Source: Rhynchopus sp. YZ270_cl-10
Taxonomy: Eukaryota; Euglenozoa; Diplonemea; Diplonemida; Diplonemidae
Assembly (NCBI GenBank): GCA_964035575.1
Contig: OZ037843.1
Coordinates: forward strand, 868,001-932,000
Direction: 5' to 3'
Length of the DNA stretch: 64,000 bases
This document shows positions 21,845-31,979 of this stretch, piece after piece. Numbering within the stretch: the first letter of the stretch is position 1; each line of letters starts with the position of its first letter. The notes beneath the pieces were generated by a model. The model searched no databases. It saw only the letters and a program-made list of their open reading frames with translations, and was not told where the DNA came from. The translations under genes and the position numbers were made by a program.

Positions 21845-22986
21845 TATATCATACATTCCATGGTTCTCCGTATAGAAAAGCCTGTTTTTGGAGCCACTTT
21901 AAAGTGATAAAAAATCCGCCAAAAAAATCGTGCGACCCCGGAATTTTTTCAGATCGATCCGGAAATTCACTGCCGCCCATTTTTGGGGGTCAACAATTCA
22001 CGACTTGAGTCGTAAATGGAACTGTCCGTGGACACATGGTTTTTATAAATTTTTTCCCCCGATTTTTTCCCCGATTTTTATTTTTTTGGAAAGATCGGTT
22101 ACGAAAACGTTCAATTCCGGGGTCGCACGATTTTTTTTATGCCTCTGTGGCTGGTTAGGTGATTTTTGGCTGTGGTACCCCCTTTGGGAACATTTCTATG
22201 TAGGTTTCTTAAGGACTTCCTTAAGAAAACCTCCTCTTTGGGTCGCAACACAGTGGCGTTTGTAAATTGATTTATTTTTGGATAAAGTTTTCGGTTTTTG
22301 TTTCCTTGGATTTATTTTTTACAAATCCTTCAATTCGGACACATTTTTTATCCCGGAAACACACTCCACGGTATGCAACTTTTGGTGGAGCCAACCCCTT
22401 TTTTCACGTTTCTATGCAGTATCCTTAAGGACTTCCTTAAGAAAACCTCCTATTTGGGTAGCCATACAGTGGCGTCTCTAAATTGGATTTTTTTTGAAGA
22501 AATTTTTCGATTTTTTTTTCTTTGGATTTATTTTTTACAAATCTTTCAATTCCGACCATTTTTTTATTCCGGAAACACACTCCACGGTACGCAACTTTTG
22601 GTGGAGCCGACCCCCTTTTATGCACCGAAATCCCTATACGTTACTGTATAAAGACCCGTGGAGCCACTTTAAATTGACTTCTACTCCACGAAAGTGGTCG
22701 ATTTTTTTTATGGTGAAAAGCGGGGAGCTCGGAAATTCACTGCCGCTGGTTTTCAGGGGGGAAAAATTACATGTCACACACCCACCTCACCGAGAGCCAA
22801 AACAGAAATACGCTCGCCTTGATATTTTTTTTTGAAAAAAAAATTTTTTTTCTGGATTTTTATTTCGTTGGATCCGGCCGTTTCGAAACGTTCAATTGCG
22901 GGGTCGGACGATCAAAAATATGCATCTCACATTTCTGAGTGCAAAATATGAAAAAGTATACGGAGAACCATGGAATGTATGATATA
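21845..22986. mobile_element. Inverted-repeat element with internal tandem repeats
   Basis: Terminal inverted repeats of 30 bases (TATATCATACATTCCATGGT at 21845, complement ending at 22986). Inside, an imperfect unit of about 220 bases is tandemly duplicated (about 22180-22405 and 22406-22620), each with a strong hairpin TTCTTAAGG-ACTT-CCTTAAGAA or CTTAAGG-ACTT-CCTTAAG and the phrase GGAAACACACTCCACGGTA. Another diverged pair (GAGCCACTTTAAA to GGAAATTCACTGCCGC) lies at 21890-21985 and 22662-22750. Inverted CGTGCGACCCCGGAATT lies at 21930-21946 and 22113-22130. No coding capacity. Confidence 0.6.
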
Positions 22987-24227
22987 GGTATCTGTATGTG
23001 GGACCAAATCCCACAAAAAACCGGGAAAAAAAAAAAAAAAAACTATAGAATTTCGGGATTTTTTGCAATTTTTACCTTACCTTACAGGGTTCTAAGAGGG
23101 GTCCCGAAGGGACTCCAGAGCAACGCGACCCACCATGAAGAGCACGGTCGTCAAGAATCCTAAAAAACGAGTCGGTATTCCGCAAAAAGGGGTTCTTTGA
23201 GTGACTCGTGGTGTAAAAAGCTAGATTTTTACACCGTACCATGAAATTTTTTCGCCTGCGGCGCCATTTTATCTTATTTTTTTTGCTCCGCAAAAAAAAA
23301 ATACAGCTCCCAATGTCTTCCTTTGTCAGTAGCGCTGAATTTTTGGGCGGAAAAACAAGCTGACCCCGATCTTGAAATCTGGATTCCTGGATAGGACACT
23401 AGTTTTCCACACACAAAAACAATGACTGCCTCACACAAAACCATCGTTTTGGTGGGTGCTGGCTATATAAAACCCTGCACACAACCACGCGAAAAACCAA
23501 AAAAAGGGGGTTTCCCACATATTTCCCCCTTTACTGTACCCCCGCCACCCCTATATACATTACTGTTCCTCCCCCTTAAAAAAAAAAACGTTGTTTTTAT
23601 AGAATCCAATAATTGTTTTACTTCCCGCACGATAGATACCAAAACCAGAGTCTTCTCTCCCGCTCCCCCGCCTTCTCCCTCTATTTTGTTCTCTTCAAAA
23701 TCACACCCTCAGTCTTCATTATCCTTATTTATTTTCCCGCTGAAGTAAACCATATTTTCATGATGTAAAAAAGAGTGCATTGTATCATTGTATCATACAT
23801 GGTACACATTGTGCCAGCTTTAGCAGCAACTTTCAACAAGATTGAAGTGACAGACATCTGGCCTGAGGCACTTCTGACAGCACATCGTCACGCTGCTTCC
23901 CGAGGGGAGGGTAAGGGACCCCCTAGACTACCGATCACCTTCACGAGCTGTGTCTGTACTACACAGCACTCTATGCACACCATGTACCACACGCCAACAC
24001 CATGGTGCTTTATTTATGCGATGTTGAAATCGCAAGATGCGTCACCACGTGCCCCTCCTCTCTCTCGTTGTCTATTGTGCGAAGGTGGGTCGGTTCTCGT
24101 AATGAGTGATGTGTGTGGCGCATGCAGGGTGGGTACGAAAGAGCAAAGGGATTTGGGGTTATTGGGATCATCATTTTGTTATACACACACACACAGCAAA
24201 GGGAGAGAGGACACACCCAATAGCACA
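22987..24227. other. Intergenic region upstream of the adenylyl cyclase
   Basis: No gene seen. A mini-hairpin CGCCTGCGGCG lies near 23252-23264. The reading frame of the cyclase stays open back to 23775, but that extension has no family counterpart and is not used. Confidence 0.5.
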
Positions 24228-26423
24228 ATGCGCTGTGGCTGTCTTGCGAACGTGCTGTCTCTTGACGAGACGCTAAGCAAAGAGGATGCACGCAAGCGGA
24301 CGCTGTTCTTCGCAATCAATGTCGCAACGTTTGCGTTTATGTTGTTGTTCATCGTCTCCGACCTGAGGCATCTGATGGTGGTGCCGATAGTGGGGGCTTG
24401 CGTGTTCCTGGGTACAGCAACGTCTTTTGTTGGAATGGTGGTGATCCTGTGCCGTGTCAGGATTACCCAAATCCATGTGGTCGTCTGTGCGTGCTGCTTC
24501 GTAGTCACGGTAGTGTTATCAGACCTGGACTCGCGGGCCAAGTCAAGCACCTTCTGGGCACCACTCGTGCTTGTGGTGGACTTCCTTCTTGTGATGCAGG
24601 TGGACGCAAAGTACAGTGTGGGTCTTGTGGCTTGCTCCGTCGTGTGGTTGGTTACAATGGCTGCAGAACAACAGTTCAGGTTTGGGCTGTTTGACATCCC
24701 AGGACTGTCGCCCCAGGATGGTGAGTATGGCAGGCGTGATGCGTGGCGCGAGAAGGTGGAGTGTGAGAAGTTGCCGTGCTCGACGGACGCGTTGCAGGAC
24801 ATGATGAGTGCGCTCATGGTGTTCCTCATCGACTTTGTTGCCACGAGGGGGTTCGCTCGTGTGATCCTGAAGGAGCAGGCATCAATGCAACGCACAATCG
24901 CGACAGTGCAGGACATCGCCTCGCTCCTTGCTGGCTACGACGTGGAGAAGGTGGCGGAGCTGCTGGAGGAGCACGGTGGTGAGCTGCCTGACGGGATGAC
25001 AGAAGCACTGCACGCGTTGGAGCAGAACCTGCGGAAGTACCGTCCCTACCTCCCTGCTGCGCTGTTTGAGGAGGATGAGGACGGTGTGCAGCACACATCT
25101 GTGGCACCACCTGGGCTTGACAGCGAGACAGCAACGATTGTGTTCACAGACATCCGTGCGTCGACGTCGATCTGGGAGAACGCACCTGAGGGGATGCGTG
25201 CTGGACTGCAGATCCACAACGCTGTGATGCGTGATGTGATGCGGATGTGTGGTGGGTACGAAGTGAAGACAATAGGTGACGCATTCATGATTGCCTTTGC
25301 ATCCACTTGCGACGGTGTGGCGTTTGGGTTGCGTGTGCAGGAGCGTCTTTTCGAAGCAGACTGGCCTGCGTCTCTGCTTGAGGATGCACCAATCTGTTCT
25401 CGTCAGGGGTCGCTGTGGGGTGGCCTGACTGTGCGCATTGGTGTGAACACAGGCCCTGTGGCTGTGGAGCAGAACACACTGACGGGACGGATAGACTACT
25501 TTGGACACACAGTGAACGTTGCGTCACGACTTGAGAGCACATGCACGCCCGGTGCTGTGGCTATGCCCTCTGACCTGTGGACGCCTGTGTCTGAGTCGTG
25601 CAGTGCTGTTGCTGGTGTGCCAGAGGCTGTTCACTTGAAGGGTGTGTCTGGGAGCACGTTGGTGTGCTGTGTGTGGCCTGTGACACTTGGGGGACGAAGG
25701 GAAACACCACTTTGCGAGTCTTCTTCGGCAACTGCGAATCTGGCAATGAGTCTTTACACATGCGCGTCGTCTGTTTCACACACAACCTTTGCAAGGACTA
25801 AGGGACGAATGGAACCACCACTTTGCGAGTCTTCTTCGCAAAGTGCCAAACCGAATACGAGTCTTTCCATATGTGCGTCGTCTGTTTCACATAGAAATAA
25901 CCTTGCAGTCTCCACACGCCAGACCTCCGGCACCGTGGGAGTTGCACAGCTTGCAGTTGGTGACGTGGGACAAAACATAGCCTTTCACCAGATGAGCTCA
26001 CGACTCACGACACTGACGATCTCACTGGAGCAGAGTGGAGGGACTCTGGTAACGCTGCTCGGGAACTGTGTCTGTATTGGGTGGAACGTGTCGCGTTCTG
26101 CACCTGCACACATGGAGAACGCGATACGGTTTGTGCAACGCATGTTTGTGAAGCCTGTGAACGGGGTTGGGCTTGCAAGCGGCCCTGTGCAGCACGGGGA
26201 TGTTGGTGCACGGAGCCAGCGCTTTGTGACTGTGATGGGGAATGTTGTGCGTCGGAGTTGGGCGCTGTGCGAGGAGGCTGTGCGTGACGGGGCTGTGTGT
26301 CTGTACGAGCCTCCTGAAGGGACAACACTGCCGACTGCACTTGAAGACGTTCTTGTGCAGCACAAGGGTTGCTACCGGGTGCTTGAGGCACAGAACAACT
26401 GGGAACGCGACAATGTGTTTTAG
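24228..26423 (+). CDS. Membrane-bound class III adenylyl cyclase with a second, degenerate CHD
   Basis: 731 residues from the ATG shared with 30201 (MRCGCLANVLSLDETL). Six helices lie within about 24-203, with a C179/C184 loop, a helical linker, and YRPYLPAALF at 271-280. The catalytic domain (about 298-485) is complete: metal ligands D308 (FTDI) and D351 (KTIGDAF), adenine-selecting pair K347 and D423, and transition-state residues N430 and R434 (NVASR). This set predicts ATP to cAMP. A Ser/Thr-rich linker follows with a tandem duplication of about 37 residues (PLCESSS to ASSVSH, 495-556). A second CHD (about 565-720) has lost the metal Asps (LLGNCVCIGW) but keeps GLASGPVQHGDVG. Class III domains work as dimers, so the second copy may pair with the first, or the protein may homodimerise. 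The N-terminal 690 bp are the same as in 30201-31979. Confidence 0.9.
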   Translation: MRCGCLANVLSLDETLSKEDARKRTLFFAINVATFAFMLLFIVSDLRHLMVVPIVGACVFLGTATSFVGMVVILCRVRITQIHVVVCACCFVVTVVLSDLDSRAKSSTFWAPLVLVVDFLLVMQVDAKYSVGLVACSVVWLVTMAAEQQFRFGLFDIPGLSPQDGEYGRRDAWREKVECEKLPCSTDALQDMMSALMVFLIDFVATRGFARVILKEQASMQRTIATVQDIASLLAGYDVEKVAELLEEHGGELPDGMTEALHALEQNLRKYRPYLPAALFEEDEDGVQHTSVAPPGLDSETATIVFTDIRASTSIWENAPEGMRAGLQIHNAVMRDVMRMCGGYEVKTIGDAFMIAFASTCDGVAFGLRVQERLFEADWPASLLEDAPICSRQGSLWGGLTVRIGVNTGPVAVEQNTLTGRIDYFGHTVNVASRLESTCTPGAVAMPSDLWTPVSESCSAVAGVPEAVHLKGVSGSTLVCCVWPVTLGGRRETPLCESSSATANLAMSLYTCASSVSHTTFARTKGRMEPPLCESSSQSAKPNTSLSICASSVSHRNNLAVSTRQTSGTVGVAQLAVGDVGQNIAFHQMSSRLTTLTISLEQSGGTLVTLLGNCVCIGWNVSRSAPAHMENAIRFVQRMFVKPVNGVGLASGPVQHGDVGARSQRFVTVMGNVVRRSWALCEEAVRDGAVCLYEPPEGTTLPTALEDVLVQHKGCYRVLEAQNNWERDNVF

Positions 26424-27128
26424 TTGTGCTTTCGACTGCATGCGTTCTGTTGGCAGTTTCGGCCTCTGTGCGTGGGCACAACACTGGCGAAGGCTTGTGC
26501 ACCGTTAGTTGTGGAAATGCACCGAGTTTGTGTTTTATTGTTATTGTTCTGTGCAGCGTAATATTGTCACATTCACATTCACACACATCTTGCCCCTTCT
26601 CCATGAAGCGCCAGTGTACACCTCAGATGCACTGTATTCTTGTTGTATTGTTTTGGGTGGTGTTTCCGTTTGCTCTTAATTTGTTTTTGTACTTTAGTTT
26701 GCCTTGAGATGTGAGGATGCACGATTACACCTACACAGATCAGTGGTCCTCTGCATCTGACACGCCCTGCAGGGTCGTGTGAGTGACGCAGTGTCACTCC
26801 TGTGGAGAGCCTTCCGCACGGCTGTGGCACTGTGGCAGCGCTCTGCAGGGTGTCCTGCTCTCAAGGGTTTTGTTGTCTTCTTCATTAATTGTGATTTCTT
26901 TGTGTTGTTTGTGTGAAGTGGCTTTACAGTCACTACTCTCAATGCAAATGTTATGACTTTACTTTACACCTTCACAACAAGTCTGTCTGCAAAGACGTAC
27001 CCTAATCACAATCATTACACTGGCACAATCTGCGTGTGCTGGAAACAACAAGGGGATCTTGATCTCCCAGGTGGTGAAACTGTTCCCTGTCTTTAAAAGA
27101 GACGGGAGTCAAAAAATTGATACCGTAA
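26424..27128. repeat. 3' region shared with the Cache-type gene, then spacer
   Basis: Positions 26535-26565 and 26780-26945 match the flank after the gene at 39031-41649 (41668-41690 and 41746-41890). Shared words include GTTATTGTTCTGTGCAGC or GTTATTCTGTGCAGCATAAT, GGAGAGCCTTCCGCACGGCT and GTGTCCTGCTCTCAAG. Two different receptor genes thus share their 3' flank, through common descent of the unit or through a conserved 3' UTR signal. Confidence 0.65.
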
Positions 27129-27308
27129 TTGGTGTGGCTGAAGGGTGATTCGCACTTTTCCGCACTTTCTCGCACTTTTTCCGCACCTATTCGCACTTTT
27201 TCCGCACTTTTTCCGCACTTGTTCGCACTTTTAGCATGTAGGCTTGCTGACTGTCTTTGCCAAATACACAGGCACACAGGTACAGGTACGGTAGGTACCC
27301 ACAGAATA

Positions 27309-28712
27309 CAGTGTGACACAGAATTAATGGCCGATGAAGACATTTTATATAAAAACGGCAAATTTTGACAAGGACATATTCAAAACACCCCCAAAACATA
27401 AAATATTTACGCCCAGGAACACAATAAAAGCAAAAATATAATGGTTAAGGGTAAAGTGAACACTGAGGCCACGAGGGAAGGGTTGCGCCTACAGGCAGCG
27501 TCGCTAGTCGTTGTTGGCGGTAAGAGCCATGATGAGGTGGCGGAGTTGCTGAACGTTGCGAAGAGGAGTTTGGGTAGGTGGGTGAAGGAGTACCGCGCTG
27601 GAGAGCGGAATTTTTCGGACAAGCCAGGGAGGGGACGCAAGAGATCGGCCACCACCGACACCGTTAAGAATAGGGTGGTTAGACACATGCGGGGCAAGCG
27701 GTTTCAGTCTTGCAGGAAAGTATCGTCGCGACTACAGATTTCGAGGGAGAGTGTCCGCAGGTGCCTGAAGGAGAAGGGGCTGAAGCCCGTTCAAACGAAG
27801 AGCAAACCAAAGCTCTCGGAAAAGAACATCACTGCCCGGATAGAGTTTGCTGAAACGCATCGAAACACCGACTGGTCAAAGGTGATGTTCACCGATGAAA
27901 AAGACTTTTGGCTTTTTTCTCGGGTGAGCAAGAAGAACGATGTTGTCTGGGTTGCAGATGGTGATGAGCCGCCCCCAACCGTTGATAAGGTCAGGGCTAC
28001 GCAGAAGGTTCACGTCTGGGGAGGAATCACCACCAGAGGTAAGACGAAGCTCTATTTCTATGACGGTGCTCTCAATGCAGAGAAGTACCGTACGCTCGTC
28101 TTACAGAAAGCGCTCAAAGAAATAAAAGAACTCCTGCCTGACAGTAGCTACACGTTTCAGCAGGATGGGGCACCCTGCCACACTGCGAACGTTACTCAAG
28201 CATTCCTCTCCTCCCAACCTTTCTCGTTCCTCCCTAAAGCTGACTGGCCAGGCAACTCCCCTGATCTCAATCCTATTGAGAACCTGTGGGCCAAGCTGCA
28301 GACTGCAGTCAACGAACGGGAGCCCAAAGACGTGTCAGCACTTAAACGTGCCATCAACAAGGAATGGTCCAAGATGGACAATAGCTTCGTTGCACGTTAC
28401 ATCATGTCAATGCCACGACGCCTAGACGCAGTTCGCAATTCCAACGGAATGCACACAAAATACTAATGCATGCTCTATTTATTTTTGTGCACCCACTCGT
28501 TTGTACTGCTACACTGTATTTTTTTTTTTTACACATACACCCTTTTTTACCAAAAAGGGATATTTCCATGTTAATATTTTCCCCACACACACACTTTTCA
28601 TACACGGCCAGTTGAAAATGCAATGAAATGAGTCAAATTTTGCCTATTTTTTAGAATAATATAACAATTTTTACAAAATGTCATCATCGGCCATTAATTC
28701 TGTGTCACACTG
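27309..28712 (+). mobile_element. Tc1/mariner transposon, 1,404 bp, looks intact
   Basis: Terminal inverted repeats of about 38 bases with one mismatch (CAGTGTGACACAGAATTAAT, continuing GGCCGATGA), flanked by TA on both sides (27307-27308 and 28713-28714). One uninterrupted transposase ORF lies inside. Near-identical ends and an open frame suggest a recent insertion. Confidence 0.93.
27441..28466 (+). CDS. Tc1/mariner-type DDE transposase (D-37-E)
   Basis: 341 residues, ATG at 27441. Residues 10-115 hold a paired-type helix-turn-helix region (DEVAELLNVAKRSLGRWVKE and SSRLQISRESVRRCLKEKG) around a GRGRKR linker motif. The catalytic domain has D152 (MFTDEKDF), D242 (FQQDGAPCH) and E280 (NSPDLNPIENLW). 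There are 37 residues between the second Asp and the Glu, rather than the 34 of classical Tc1, so this is a DD37E-type enzyme. The enzyme excises the element and inserts it at TA. The frame is unbroken and the element ends are intact, so it could be active; that is inference. Confidence 0.94.
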   Translation: MVKGKVNTEATREGLRLQAASLVVVGGKSHDEVAELLNVAKRSLGRWVKEYRAGERNFSDKPGRGRKRSATTDTVKNRVVRHMRGKRFQSCRKVSSRLQISRESVRRCLKEKGLKPVQTKSKPKLSEKNITARIEFAETHRNTDWSKVMFTDEKDFWLFSRVSKKNDVVWVADGDEPPPTVDKVRATQKVHVWGGITTRGKTKLYFYDGALNAEKYRTLVLQKALKEIKELLPDSSYTFQQDGAPCHTANVTQAFLSSQPFSFLPKADWPGNSPDLNPIENLWAKLQTAVNEREPKDVSALKRAINKEWSKMDNSFVARYIMSMPRRLDAVRNSNGMHTKY

Positions 28713-28964
28713 TACTGTGTGCTGTAGGTACTGTGTACCTGTGTACCTACACAGGTACACAGACACAGTCAGCAAGCCAACATGGTAAAAGTGCGAATAA
28801 GTGCGGAAAAAGTGCAAAAACCGTACCTACAGTACCTACAGTACACAGTGTTCAACTTTTACAAGGTGGGGTAAAATTTTTTCCGCACCTATTCGCACTT
28901 TTTCAGCACTTTTTCAGCACTTTTCCGCACTTTATGCTCCCCCCCGTTCAGCCACACCAGTAAT

Positions 28965-29357
28965 TGTAAAAATATTGGGACGTAAAAAAGTTGAAACGTA
29001 AAAATGTTGGGCCGTAAAAATGTTGGGACAGCTGGGCGAAAAATTCCCGTCCCAACATTTTTACGGCCCAACATATTTACGTTCGGGAATTTTTACGTAG
29101 ATTTTGTTAGGGAAGATTTGTCTTAGCTAGCAAAAAAAAAAATTTTTTTTTTTCGATTACCTAGCGAGTAGGCGGGTTGAACGTCACTGGCACGTGTCAA
29201 AGTTTTCAAGAGGGCGTGGGAGAAAAACGCTAAGACAAATAGGCTCAAGCCAAAGTAGCCCAAAAAATGTTGGGACGTAAAAATGTTGGGACGAGCGAGC
29301 CTTTTTTGGGCTGTCCCAACATTTTTACGGCCCAACATTTTTACAATTACGGTACTA
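28965..29357. repeat. Foldback built from GTAAAAATGTTGGGACG units
   Basis: Inverted ends (TAATTGTAAAAAT and ATTTTTACAATTA) enclose several copies of GTAAAAATGTTGGGACG or GGCCG in both orientations, at 28970-29095 and 29265-29345. It directly abuts the right end of the element that holds the mariner. The ends TACCGTAATTG (27121) and CAATTACGGTA (29359) also form an outer inverted pair around the whole cluster. Confidence 0.6.
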
Positions 29358-29499
29358 TCGTAGCCACTACCCCTGTGTGATGTACTCAATGACCCGGACC
29401 TCGGCTAATTTGCAGAACGACGGTTTTTTTACACCCCGTCATTGTACCAAGGCAAAGTACACTGTTCACGAGAGGGCTTTGTATTTCAACTCCGTTGCG

Positions 29500-29877
29500 G
29501 CCTCTGTGCGTATGGGCAGAACACTGAAGCACGATTTGGAAGGCTTTAATGTGGTGGGCACACTTGTGCGTGACGTGCATGGGATGAAACGTGCAGGACG
29601 TATCCTTGGTTGCGACGTGCTGTGCAACCGTTTGTGCTTCAGCGATGCTGAGTGCGAACACGACCTGCGTCTACTTCCGTGCAAGGTAGGCGTGTCTGCG
29701 ACCTGTGCGGAACATGAACTGGTGGCTGAGCTTCTTCTGCACGACACACCTTCGGACAGTCCTGCAGAGGAATGGATGTACACCATCGGGAACAGTGAGT
29801 AGGAGCACGACAACACAACAGTGCGGAAGTACCTGAAAGGCGACGTGTCTGCTGCAGCGATTGAAGAGGTTGCATAG
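29500..29877 (+). pseudogene. C-terminal fragment of a CHD-family gene
   Basis: Only the end of the CHD and the tail are present: FNVVGTLVRDVHGMKRAGRI, then SDAECEHDLRLLPCKVGV and AEEWMYTIGNSE. A stop (TAG at 29801-29803) interrupts the conserved tail, which then continues in the same frame as EHDNTTVRKYLKGDVSAAAIEEVA before another TAG. The tail is nearest that of 30201-31979 (VRKYLKGEVSADDV). The 5' side joins a dispersed non-coding motif (29456-29494). A decayed duplicate. Confidence 0.8.
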
Positions 29878-30200
29878 GGTTGTTCTTGTTCACGGAGCCC
29901 GTTGAGCGTGCATCCCTCCACAGTGAAGGGCGGGCTTCTGAGCGTGGCCTTGGCACGACCGCTGCAGGACAATGAACGGCTGATGCAACTGGTTTGCTCT
30001 CTCGATGATTGGCTGATGCACAGTACCTCATCCACACACCTGCATTCTTTTCCAAGAAGTGCATATTTTTGTCTCTTCAATACACACATTCCGTCTTTGG
30101 TATTATGTCTCACCTTCCCCGCTCGCAGCCTCTTGCCCACAGCACCCAGTCCCCACAAGAACCGTACACAGCCAAGAGAGAGGACACACCCAATAGCACA

Positions 30201-31979
30201 ATGCGCTGTGGCTGTCTTGCGAACGTGCTGTCTCTTGACGAGACGCTAAGCAAAGAGGATGCACGCAAGCGGACGCTGTTCTTCGCAATCAATGTCGCAA
30301 CGTTTGCGTTTATGTTGTTGTTCATCGTCTCCGACCTGAGGCATCTGATGGTGGTGCCGATAGTGGGGGCTTGCGTGTTCCTGGGTACAGCAACGTCTTT
30401 TGTTGGAATGGTGGTGATCCTGTGCCGTGTCAGGATTACCCAAATCCATGTGGTCGTCTGTGCGTGCTGCTTCGTAGTCACGGTAGTGTTATCAGACCTG
30501 GACTCGCGGGCCAAGTCAAGCACCTTCTGGGCACCACTCGTGCTTGTGGTGGACTTCCTTCTTGTGATGCAGGTGGACGCAAAGTACAGTGTGGGTCTTG
30601 TGGCTTGCTCCGTCGTGTGGTTGGTTACAATGGCTGCAGAACAACAGTTCAGGTTTGGGCTGTTTGACATCCCAGGACTGTCGCCCCAGGATGGTGAGTA
30701 TGGCAGGCGTGATGCGTGGCGCGAGAAGGTGGAGTGTGAGAAGTTGCCGTGCTCGACGGACGCGTTGCAGGACATGATGAGTGCGCTCATGGTGTTCCTC
30801 ATCGACTTTGTTGCCACGAGGGGGTTCGCTCGTGTGATCCTGAAGGAGCAGGCATCAATGCAACGCACAATCGCAACAGTGCAGGACATCGCCTCGCTCC
30901 TGGCTGGGTACGATGTGGAGCAGGTGGCAGAGCTGCTGGAGGAGCACGGTGGTGAGCTGCCTGATGGGATGACAGCGGCACTGCGGAGGTTGGAGCAGAA
31001 CCTGCGTGTGTACAAGGCGTACCTCCCGCAGACGTGTCTGCCGTTTGAAGTGGAAAAAGGTGGCTTTGCAAAAGATCGTTCCTTATCTCTGTCGCGAGCA
31101 GAGAAGACCAGTGAGACATCTGGAGAAGAGAGCTCCGTGTCTTCAAACTTAAGCTCGTCAGTAACCAAAGTGTTTCGCCCGTTCATTTGTGTGCAGCCTA
31201 TCTGTTTGTCGACTGTGAAGTCGACGCTGCTGACACTGAACATCAAAGACACCCTGCACCGCCTGGAGGAGGACAGTGCACGCTTCTCTGACCTCTTCAC
31301 AACTGTTCTTCTGAAGACCCTGCAGGCAACAGACAGCAGACGTGGGATGGTGGACGTCTTTGTTGGGGACAGGATCCACTGCTCGTTCAACGCGTCGAAG
31401 CAGTGTGCGTCGCACGCAACCTCAGCACTGCACGCTGCCACGCTCCTGATCCAGACCTGCATGGAGGTGGACACATGCGGTATGAACCTTGGTGTTGCGA
31501 GTGGGAAGGTGCTGCGTGGTGACATGGGTTGTGATGTGATGCGTCGCTTCAGCATGGTGGGGACACTTGTGCGTGACGTGCACGGGATGGAACGTGCAGG
31601 ACGTATGCTGGGGTGCGACGTTGTCTGCAACCGTCTTTGCTTCAGCGACGCTGAGTGCGAACACGACCTGCGTCTGCTTCCGTGCAAGGTGGAGGTTGCT
31701 CAAGACTGCGAACCTGAGGTTGTGGCTGAGCTGGTAGTTCCGAAGCACGCACCCCACGCAGCTGCCGTTGATGAGTGGATGTACCAGATCGGAGGGAAGA
31801 AGCACTGGGAGGACTACAACCAGGCAGTGCGGAAGTACCTGAAGGGTGAGGTGTCTGCTGACGACGTCAATAGTGCTGCAGCAACAGACAACCTGGCAGG
31901 CACACCTGTACACGTGGCTGCGCGCTCCTACAAGGATGACGTGCTGCAGTTGACGTGCCATTCAGGAAGGCTTAATTAG
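30201..31979 (+). CDS. Six-helix membrane protein with degenerate CHD, chimeric with the adenylyl cyclase
   Basis: 592 residues. The first 236 or so match the adenylyl cyclase at 24228 (MRCGCLANVLSLDETL to LLAGYDVE), and the DNA appears the same over 30179-30866. After that it switches to the sequence type of the MGCLER paralogues: QNLRVYKAYLPQTCLPFE, a Ser-rich linker, then the degenerate CHD (TLLTLNIKDT, VFVGDR, RGDMGCDVMRRFSMVGTLVR), with Asn for the first metal Asp and no NxxxR. The tail ends with a unique sequence (VAARSYKDDVLQLTCHSGRLN). It looks like domain shuffling or gene conversion that put the cyclase's sensor module on a pseudocyclase output. Confidence 0.87.
   Translation: MRCGCLANVLSLDETLSKEDARKRTLFFAINVATFAFMLLFIVSDLRHLMVVPIVGACVFLGTATSFVGMVVILCRVRITQIHVVVCACCFVVTVVLSDLDSRAKSSTFWAPLVLVVDFLLVMQVDAKYSVGLVACSVVWLVTMAAEQQFRFGLFDIPGLSPQDGEYGRRDAWREKVECEKLPCSTDALQDMMSALMVFLIDFVATRGFARVILKEQASMQRTIATVQDIASLLAGYDVEQVAELLEEHGGELPDGMTAALRRLEQNLRVYKAYLPQTCLPFEVEKGGFAKDRSLSLSRAEKTSETSGEESSVSSNLSSSVTKVFRPFICVQPICLSTVKSTLLTLNIKDTLHRLEEDSARFSDLFTTVLLKTLQATDSRRGMVDVFVGDRIHCSFNASKQCASHATSALHAATLLIQTCMEVDTCGMNLGVASGKVLRGDMGCDVMRRFSMVGTLVRDVHGMERAGRMLGCDVVCNRLCFSDAECEHDLRLLPCKVEVAQDCEPEVVAELVVPKHAPHAAAVDEWMYQIGGKKHWEDYNQAVRKYLKGEVSADDVNSAAATDNLAGTPVHVAARSYKDDVLQLTCHSGRLN

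Larger units (their letters stand above)
27129..28962. mobile_element. Older inverted-repeat element split by a mariner insertion
   Basis: Outer ends read TTGGTGTGGCTGAA (27129) and, on the right, TTCAGCCACACCAG (about 28962), flanked by TAA on both sides, suggesting a 3-bp target duplication. Subterminal units such as TTCGCACTTTTTCCGCAC repeat in opposite orientation on the two sides, as do CTTGCTGACTGTC/GACACAGTCAGCAAG. Without the mariner it would be about 430 bp and non-coding. Confidence 0.65.

Noticed and set aside
23775-24227. N-terminal extension of the adenylyl cyclase
   Set aside because: It is open by chance; the paralogue at 30201 shares sequence only from about 20 bases before the MRCGCL start.
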